Under the pieces are notes generated by a model. The model was given only the letters and a program-made list of their open reading frames with translations, did no database searches and had not been told where the DNA came from. DNA of 64,000 bases from Lentisalinibacter sp035655155 (lineage in GTDB: Bacteria; Pseudomonadota; Gammaproteobacteria; Steroidobacterales; Woeseiaceae): positions 1 to 64,000 of the forward strand of contig DASRVH010000099.1 of NCBI GenBank assembly GCA_035655155.1, given 5' to 3'. Below, in pieces: positions 59,549 through 64,000 of the stretch; the first letter of the stretch is position 1, and every line of letters begins with the position of its first letter. The translations under genes and the position numbers were made by a program.

Positions 59549-60220
59549 ATGCTCGAGACCGTGGAGATCGAGACCGGCAGCGAGCCGGCAGGCACCGTCA
59601 TCTGGTTGCACGGCCTGGGGGCCGACGGCCACGACTTCGAGCCGGTCGTGCCGGAGTTGCGGCTGCCGGACGACCTGCCGCTGCGCTTCGTATTCCCCCA
59701 TGCCCCCATCCGGCCGGTGACCATCAACGCCGGCATGCGCATGCGGGCCTGGTACGACATCGTCGCCATCGACCGCCGGGCCCGGCAGGACGAGGAGGGC
59801 ATCCGCGAGAGCGCGGCCGCCACCGTGGAACTGATCGAGAGGGAAAAGGAACGGGGCATACCCGCCGCGCGCATCGTGCTGGCCGGCTTCTCCCAGGGCG
59901 GGGCCGTCGCCATCCACACGGCCCTGCGCTACCCGGAGCGCCTCGCCGGCCTGATCGCGCTGTCCACCTGGATGCCTCTCGGCGAGTCCCTGGCCGGCGA
60001 GGGCAGCGCCGCCAACCGGGACCTGCCGGTGTTCATGGCCCACGGCCGGCAGGACCCGATGGTGCCGGTCGCGCTCGGCGAGCAGACCCGCGAGGCGCTC
60101 GCAGCCGCCGGCTATCCCCTCGACTGGCAGACCTACGACATGCCGCACGCCGTCTGCCCGGCCGAGATCGCAGATATCTCGGCGTGGCTGCAGGAGCGCT
60201 TCAGGCAAGGCGGAAGCTGA
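59549..60220 (+). CDS. Carboxylesterase/phospholipase-type alpha/beta hydrolase
   Basis: 223 residues. The oxyanion region is VIWLHGLGADGHDFEP, the nucleophile elbow is AGFSQGGAVAIHTAL (catalytic Ser), and the acid and His lie in HGRQDPMVP and MPHAVCPAE. This fits the small cytosolic carboxylesterase/lysophospholipase family with broad ester specificity. The ATG at 59549 follows GGGAGGAG. It is divergent from argR, and its last 20 bp overlap the 3' end of the convergent NRDE gene. Confidence 0.9.
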   Translation: MLETVEIETGSEPAGTVIWLHGLGADGHDFEPVVPELRLPDDLPLRFVFPHAPIRPVTINAGMRMRAWYDIVAIDRRARQDEEGIRESAAATVELIEREKERGIPAARIVLAGFSQGGAVAIHTALRYPERLAGLIALSTWMPLGESLAGEGSAANRDLPVFMAHGRQDPMVPVALGEQTREALAAAGYPLDWQTYDMPHAVCPAEIADISAWLQERFRQGGS

Positions 60221-60974
60221 CTCGGGTCTCGCCGGTGGCCGCGCCATCGGGGTCGAAACGCCGCTCGACGAACTCGGCGCTGCCGTCGGTGCGGAATACG
60301 AGCACCGTGGAGCAGCGGGTGCCATAGGTCGGCGTGAGGATGAACGGCGCGGAAAGCACCCGGCGGGCGGCCGGATCCAGGACAGGATGCAGGGCCGGAT
60401 CCGCTTCGCCGTCCTCGCCGGCGGGCCGGGTGTCGGCCAGTATCTCCAGGATGTCGTCCGGTCCGGTGCGCCCGGCCTCGAGCCGGGCGGTCAGGCGGTC
60501 CCGGGTGACGACCAGCTTCGGCCACGGCGTGTCCAGCAGCGCATTGCTCACGCCGTGGATGCCGGGCTCCAGTTCGCGGCTGACCGCCTCCCGGTTGGTG
60601 TGGTAGCGGAGCGTCGCCGCATCGCCGAACAGGAGGTTGAAGCCGGCGTAGCGCTGCTCCTCGCGTTCCAGCCTGGCGGCGAACCCGTCGGCCGATTCGT
60701 CGCCGGTCAGCCAGTCTGTGAGGAGCAGGCCGCGGGAGACCTCGCCGCCCCGGGGCGAGCCTTCACGGTAGTTGGTCACGACGCCGAAACGGCCGCCGCG
60801 GGTCACGCCGAGCCAGGTGCCGCCGGCCTCCAGGTCGCGGCCGGCCAGCAGTCCGGGCGCCTCCGGCCACCAGTCGGCGGGTTCCGCGGGGCGGGCATGA
60901 AACTCGTCCCGGTTGCCCGCCAGGATCAGCGGCAGTTCCGGATGCATGCGCCAGGCGGCGACGATGAGACACAT
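60201..60974 (-). CDS. NRDE (TANGO2-like) family protein
   Basis: 257 residues starting with the family signature MCLIVAAWRMHPELPLILAGNRDEF, with the Cys2 that may act as an N-terminal nucleophile after Met removal. It continues with GGTWLGVTRGGRFGVVTNYRE and LLFGDAATLRYHTNRE. Human TANGO2 is linked to haem and lipid handling; the bacterial role is not established. It follows nudC by 1 bp. Confidence 0.9.
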   Translation of the reverse strand: MCLIVAAWRMHPELPLILAGNRDEFHARPAEPADWWPEAPGLLAGRDLEAGGTWLGVTRGGRFGVVTNYREGSPRGGEVSRGLLLTDWLTGDESADGFAARLEREEQRYAGFNLLFGDAATLRYHTNREAVSRELEPGIHGVSNALLDTPWPKLVVTRDRLTARLEAGRTGPDDILEILADTRPAGEDGEADPALHPVLDPAARRVLSAPFILTPTYGTRCSTVLVFRTDGSAEFVERRFDPDGAATGETRVSFRLA

Positions 60975-60975
60975 G

Positions 60976-61884
60976 TCAGGCGACGTCGCTGCCGCCGTCC
61001 TCCTCGAGCCAGTCGTCGACCAGCCGGCGGGCGATTGAGAGCGGCGGCGGCAGCTTCGGCCAGCCCGCCCGGATCTCGTGCCGGGTGAACCAGCGGGCGT
61101 CCTCCAGCTCGCCGTCGTTCAGCACGATGTCGCCGGAATCCGCGATGGCGCGGAAGCCCAGCATCAGCGCGGAGGGAAAGGGCCACGGCTGGGAAGACTC
61201 GTAGCGCACCTCGGCGAGGCGCACGTTGGTCTCCTCGAACACCTCCCGGCGCACGGCCTCCTCCAGGCTCTCGCCTGGCTCGACGAAGCCGGCGATGGTG
61301 GAGTAACGGCCCTCCGGCCAGGTGGGCTGGCGGCCCAGCAGGCAGCGCTCGCCGGCTTCCACCAGCACGATGATGGCGGGGTCCACCCGCGGAAATATGC
61401 GCCGGCCGCATTCCGGACCCGTGCAGATGCGCGCGTAGCCGCCGGCGTCGGGCTCCGTGGCCGCCCCGCAGTGGCCGCAGTGCCGCTGCGCCTGGTGCCA
61501 GAGGATCATGGCGCGGGCGTGGGCCATCAGGCTGGCCTCGTCCGCCGGCAGGATGCCGCCGAGGGTGCGGAGGTCCCGGTATTCCACGCCGCCGGCGGCC
61601 GGCAGCACCGGTTCGTCCACTTCCAGCGCGAAGGCCGGGGCGTCGCGGAAGACGCCGAGGAATACGAGGTCCTCGAGGCGGGGCTCGCTTGGCAGGTCGG
61701 CGTAACGGAGCAGCCAGGCGCGGCCGTCGGCCGCCTGCGCCGGGCATCGGCCCTGCCAGACCGGCACGAACACGGTGCCCGGCCGGGTCAGCGCCTCGCG
61801 CTGCCAGTCCTTGTCCACCCGCCGCTCGCCGGCCCGGTCGACGTAGGCGCCGGCGAAGGTGTTGTGGGACAGGGTCGCCGTCAT
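60976..61884 (-). CDS. nudC: NAD+ diphosphatase / RNA deNADding hydrolase NudC
   Basis: 302 residues. A zinc ribbon (CGHCGAATEPDAGGYARIC...CGRR) is followed by the Nudix box GFVEPGESLEEAVRREVFEETNV and the NudC-specific SQPWPFPSALMLGF. It cleaves NADH and NAD-capped RNA. It lies between rraA and the NRDE gene in a run of closely spaced genes, suggesting cotranscription. Confidence 0.94.
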   Translation of the reverse strand: MTATLSHNTFAGAYVDRAGERRVDKDWQREALTRPGTVFVPVWQGRCPAQAADGRAWLLRYADLPSEPRLEDLVFLGVFRDAPAFALEVDEPVLPAAGGVEYRDLRTLGGILPADEASLMAHARAMILWHQAQRHCGHCGAATEPDAGGYARICTGPECGRRIFPRVDPAIIVLVEAGERCLLGRQPTWPEGRYSTIAGFVEPGESLEEAVRREVFEETNVRLAEVRYESSQPWPFPSALMLGFRAIADSGDIVLNDGELEDARWFTRHEIRAGWPKLPPPLSIARRLVDDWLEEDGGSDVA

Positions 61885-61895
61885 GGCAACGCCCC

Positions 61896-62375
61896 TCAGA
61901 CGAGGGCGTCGGCGCTGACCAGGAGCCCGTCCTCGTCGGCATAGAGGTAGTGGCCGGGCTCGAACGCGACGCCGGCGAAGGCCAGGCTCACGTCCCGTTC
62001 GCCTTGCCCGAGCTTGCGGCTCTTCAGCGGCATCGTCGCCAGCGCGCGCACGCCGATGTCAATGCCCGCGATGTCGGCGGAATCACGGATGCAGCCGTTC
62101 ACCACAACGCCGGCCCAGCCGTTGTCGGCCGCCAGCGCGGCCAGCTGGTCACCCAGCAGCGCGCACCGCATCGAGGCGGCGCCGTCCACCACCAGCACCC
62201 GGCCGTCGCCGGGCTCCTCCAGAGCCGAGCGCACCAGCACGTTGTCCTCGAACACGCGCAGGGTGGTGATCGGGCCGCCGAAGGCGGGGCGGCCGCCGTA
62301 GCGGTGGAAGACGGGGTCGGCGATATGCACACGCTCCGCGTGCTCGTCACAAAGGTCTGCTGTCTTGATCGTCAT
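61896..62375 (-). CDS. rraA: Regulator of ribonuclease E activity RraA
   Basis: 159 residues. Typical blocks: MTIKTADLCDEHAERVHIADP, FGGPITTLRVFEDNVLVR, LVVDGAASMRCALLGDQLA and VVVNGCIRDSADIAGIDIGVRAL. RraA inhibits RNase E; related aldolases share the fold. It precedes nudC by 11 bp. The gene starts about 63 bp from the mscL stop region, and a large palindrome lies between (62401-62426). Confidence 0.92.
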   Translation of the reverse strand: MTIKTADLCDEHAERVHIADPVFHRYGGRPAFGGPITTLRVFEDNVLVRSALEEPGDGRVLVVDGAASMRCALLGDQLAALAADNGWAGVVVNGCIRDSADIAGIDIGVRALATMPLKSRKLGQGERDVSLAFAGVAFEPGHYLYADEDGLLVSADALV

Positions 62376-62400
62376 CTCGGTACGTCACTGGTTAGGCGGT

Positions 62401-62426
62401 CGGGCCGGTCCCCGGGGACCGGCCCG
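62401..62426. repeat. Perfect 26-bp palindrome
   Basis: CGGGCCGGTCCCC directly abuts its complement GGGGACCGGCCCG. It lies 12 bp after the mscL stop and about 25 bp before the rraA start. No T-run follows, so it might be a Rho-linked pause, an operator or an mRNA processing hairpin. Confidence 0.85.
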
Positions 62427-62438
62427 CCAGTCACTTTA

Positions 62439-62858
62439 TCAGCTCTGCTTCTGCAGGAGGTCGCGGATCTCGGCGAGGAGCTTCTCCTGAGCGGGCGGCT
62501 CAGGCGGGGCTGCCGGCGCTTCCGCTTCCTTGCGTTTCATGCGGTTCATGGCACGAACGACCATGAAGATGGCGAACGCCACGATAAGGAAATCCAGCAA
62601 CGTGTTGACGAACACGCCGTACTTGATCAGCGGAGCGCCCGCCGCCTCGGCAGCCAGCAGCGACTCGAACTCGCCCGGCCCGAGATTGATGTAGAGGTTG
62701 GAGAAGTCGACGCCGCCCAGCAGCAGCCCGATCGGAGGCATGAGGACGTCGTTGACCAGAGAGCTGACGATCTTGCCGAAGGCAGCGCCGATGACGATGC
62801 CGACGGCCATGTCGACAACGTTGCCGCGCATGGCGAATTTCCTGAACTCATCGAGCAT
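62439..62858 (-). CDS. mscL: Large-conductance mechanosensitive channel MscL
   Basis: 139 residues. The first helix block MLDEFRKFAMRGNVVDMAVGIVIGAAFGKIVSSLVNDV and the second helix VFVNTLLDFLIVAFAIFMVVRAMNR are typical, with a Pro/Glu-rich segment and C-terminal helix (KLLAEIRDLLQKQ). It releases solutes on osmotic downshock. The ATG at 62858 has GAGGGG upstream. Confidence 0.96.
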   Translation of the reverse strand: MLDEFRKFAMRGNVVDMAVGIVIGAAFGKIVSSLVNDVLMPPIGLLLGGVDFSNLYINLGPGEFESLLAAEAAGAPLIKYGVFVNTLLDFLIVAFAIFMVVRAMNRMKRKEAEAPAAPPEPPAQEKLLAEIRDLLQKQS

Positions 62859-62961
62859 GCTGATACCCCTCTGTGGGGGAACGGACGGTCCGCGCCGTTC
62901 CTGTCGTGCCGTGTGTGCGGGCACCGGCCCATTCTACTCGTGCCGGGACAGACCGGCCGTA

Positions 62962-63549
62962 TCAGCTGCGCGCGAAGGTGCCGTGTCCCGGCCGCCGGCT
63001 GCGCCCCGTGCGGATCTCGCAGGCCGGGCACTGGTGGAAATTCAGGCCGTAGCGGTCGTGCAGATAATCGAGGCCGCAGCCGTTGCAGCGCGTGAGGCCC
63101 AGCTCGCCGTCGCCGCTCAGGGCCTGGAGGAGGTTCCAGGCCCACTCGAAGCTGAACAGGCAGCGGGGATGCAGCAGCTGGTAGGTTTCGTACGACCGGC
63201 ACGCTCGGTGGCCGTACTCGACGTCGGGGCGCTGCCAGCGGGCGTAGACCCCGTCGCCCGCGAGTTGGAGCAGGCCGCCCTGCACGAACAGGTAGGTGAG
63301 CGTGGTCGCCTCCAGCTGATGGACGGCGTTGCGCACGAACGGCACGGTCTGGCGGGGCGACTTTCCCCGCCTGCGCCGCACGCCGCCGCGGCCAGCCGGG
63401 AAATAGCGGCTGTAGATCTTGCGGATCCGGTCGTGGGACAGCCCGGTGCACAGGCTGATGGTCTGGGTGCGGGCCTCGTGGCCTATCATGCGCAGCGCCA
63501 GCTCGAAGCGCAGCCGCTCGGTTTCATAGCGGTTCCGGGTTGCCTCCAT
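62962..63549 (-). CDS. flhC: FlhC-like flagellar master regulator subunit
   Basis: 195 residues from the ATG at 63549; an ATG at 63564 is also in frame but GGAGGG sits seven bases before 63549. It shows the FlhC pattern: ELALRMIGHEARTQTISLCTGLSHDRIRKIY at the start, then KSPRQTVPF, and a zinc site of four Cys, CNGC...CPAC, spaced C-x2-C-x15-C-x2-C (E. coli has x16). FlhC joins FlhD to activate class II flagellar genes. Here it is divergent from an flhD-like gene rather than cotranscribed, and no other flagellar genes are visible. Confidence 0.8.
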   Translation of the reverse strand: MEATRNRYETERLRFELALRMIGHEARTQTISLCTGLSHDRIRKIYSRYFPAGRGGVRRRRGKSPRQTVPFVRNAVHQLEATTLTYLFVQGGLLQLAGDGVYARWQRPDVEYGHRACRSYETYQLLHPRCLFSFEWAWNLLQALSGDGELGLTRCNGCGLDYLHDRYGLNFHQCPACEIRTGRSRRPGHGTFARS

Positions 63550-63627
63550 CCATTTGCCCTCCATCTATGTAATTTTAAGAACATATATGACATCATTTTT
63601 CCGTTAGGATCACAAATGAGAAAAACG

Positions 63628-63640
63628 GACCAATATGGTC
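63628..63640. promoter_or_regulatory. Inverted repeat between flhC and the flhD-like gene
   Basis: GACCA-ATA-TGGTC lies in an AT-rich 126-bp gap that contrasts with the GC-rich surroundings. It may be an operator shared by the divergent promoters. Confidence 0.4.
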
Positions 63641-63675
63641 AATAAGTCATAAATATGGCAATCAAGGGGTGGGGC

Positions 63676-64000
63676 ATGGCTTACAAGGCACTGGAAGACA
63701 ACGATCTGCGGCATCTCGCCGCCATCAACCGCAGTTATCTGGAGTTCCTCGGCAGCAACGACCGGCATGCGGCGCGGCAGCTGGAACGCCTGGAGCCGGC
63801 AGCCCGCGAGATGCTGCGGCGGCTCACTCCGGAGGACAGGGCCGAGGCGGCCAGCAGCCCGTTTCTGCTCTGCAGCGTCGGTGCCGTGGATGTCGGCGCC
63901 GGCGGAGCGGATCCGGGCAGCTTCGAGCTGTTCCGCGGCATGGCGCCCAGCGTTGAGCTGGTGCTCTACATGAGCCTGTCGCTGCTGCGGCGGCTGGCCT
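63676..64000 (+). CDS. flhD: FlhD-like flagellar master regulator subunit (runs off the right edge)
   Basis: At least 108 residues, no stop before the window end. The opening LRHLAAINRSYLEFLGSND matches the FlhD block (LxxIYDINLSYLLLAQ), and LTPEDRAEAASSPFLLCSV resembles the FlhD segment around ...LTLPQMVKLAETNQLVCHF. The ATG at 63676 follows AAGGGG; an in-frame ATG at 63655 is less well placed. It faces away from flhC, unlike the enteric flhDC operon. Homology is moderate, so the name is tentative. Confidence 0.65.
   Translation, partial: MAYKALEDNDLRHLAAINRSYLEFLGSNDRHAARQLERLEPAAREMLRRLTPEDRAEAASSPFLLCSVGAVDVGAGGADPGSFELFRGMAPSVELVLYMSLSLLRRLA

Overview
The window reads as ordinary chromosome of a high-GC gammaproteobacterium; I cannot place it more precisely. 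The evidence is a PII/AmtB nitrogen locus with a sigma-54 promoter, UbiK, EngB convergent with PolA, LptM, an acetate-switch locus of CrbS/CrbR type, RraA, NudC and an FlhC/FlhD pair. Two TPR-bearing Ser/Thr kinases and a PEP-CTERM protein suggest a free-living, probably aquatic, relative of lineages rich in such proteins. I see no phage, insertion sequence, CRISPR array or rRNA. The window starts inside amtB and ends inside an flhD-like gene.

Layout. 1-4.9 kb: TorF-glnK-amtB under a sigma-54 promoter, ubiK, yifB (preceded by a 13-bp tandem repeat), a cytochrome c5 and tRNA-Arg(CCG). 5-13.3 kb: two paralogous membrane Ser/Thr kinases with C-terminal TPRs facing each other around a PEP-CTERM protein, a peptidoglycan-binding protein and a small ABM-fold protein. 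13.4-20.2 kb: DUF2269, M20 peptidase, DUF3047 lipoprotein, DUF885 peptidase, POT peptide transporter and an unknown membrane protein. 20.2-31.6 kb: acetate module (sodium:solute symporter with its DUF4212 partner, CrbS-type hybrid kinase, CrbR regulator, acetyl-CoA synthetase, CBS/DUF294 protein, exonuclease). 31.7-46.7 kb: porin, LysR regulator, CIA30, tandem HupE-like proteins, an exported VOC protein, AI-2E-family permease, YqjD/YqjE-like pair, YeiH, a second DUF885 protein, a lipoprotein DsbA and a cytochrome c4. 46.9-50.4 kb: engB and polA converge on a highly structured intergenic region that looks like a sigma-E-driven small RNA. 50.4-59.4 kb: arginine cluster argR-argG-X-argC-argD-argF'-argB-argH, nearly all genes overlapping by 4 nt, followed by a thioesterase, lptM and polA. 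59.5-64 kb: carboxylesterase, NRDE, nudC, rraA, mscL, and divergent flhC / flhD-like genes.

Most interesting points. (1) The polA/engB gap carries, on the minus strand, a sigma-E-like promoter, four consecutive inverted repeats (one with a CCUCCC loop) and a U-tract terminator, in the position of Spot 42 in E. coli and, as I recall, ErsA in Pseudomonas. (2) The arginine operon encodes a transcarbamylase of the N-acyl-ornithine class with unusual specificity residues. It also has an unrecognised BioD/DUF1611-like P-loop protein translationally coupled between argG and argC. No recognisable acylglutamate synthase or deacylase lies in the operon. (3) A shared palindromic element lies in both divergent promoters of the acetate module, at the same distance from a possible -10 region, and is a candidate CrbR operator.
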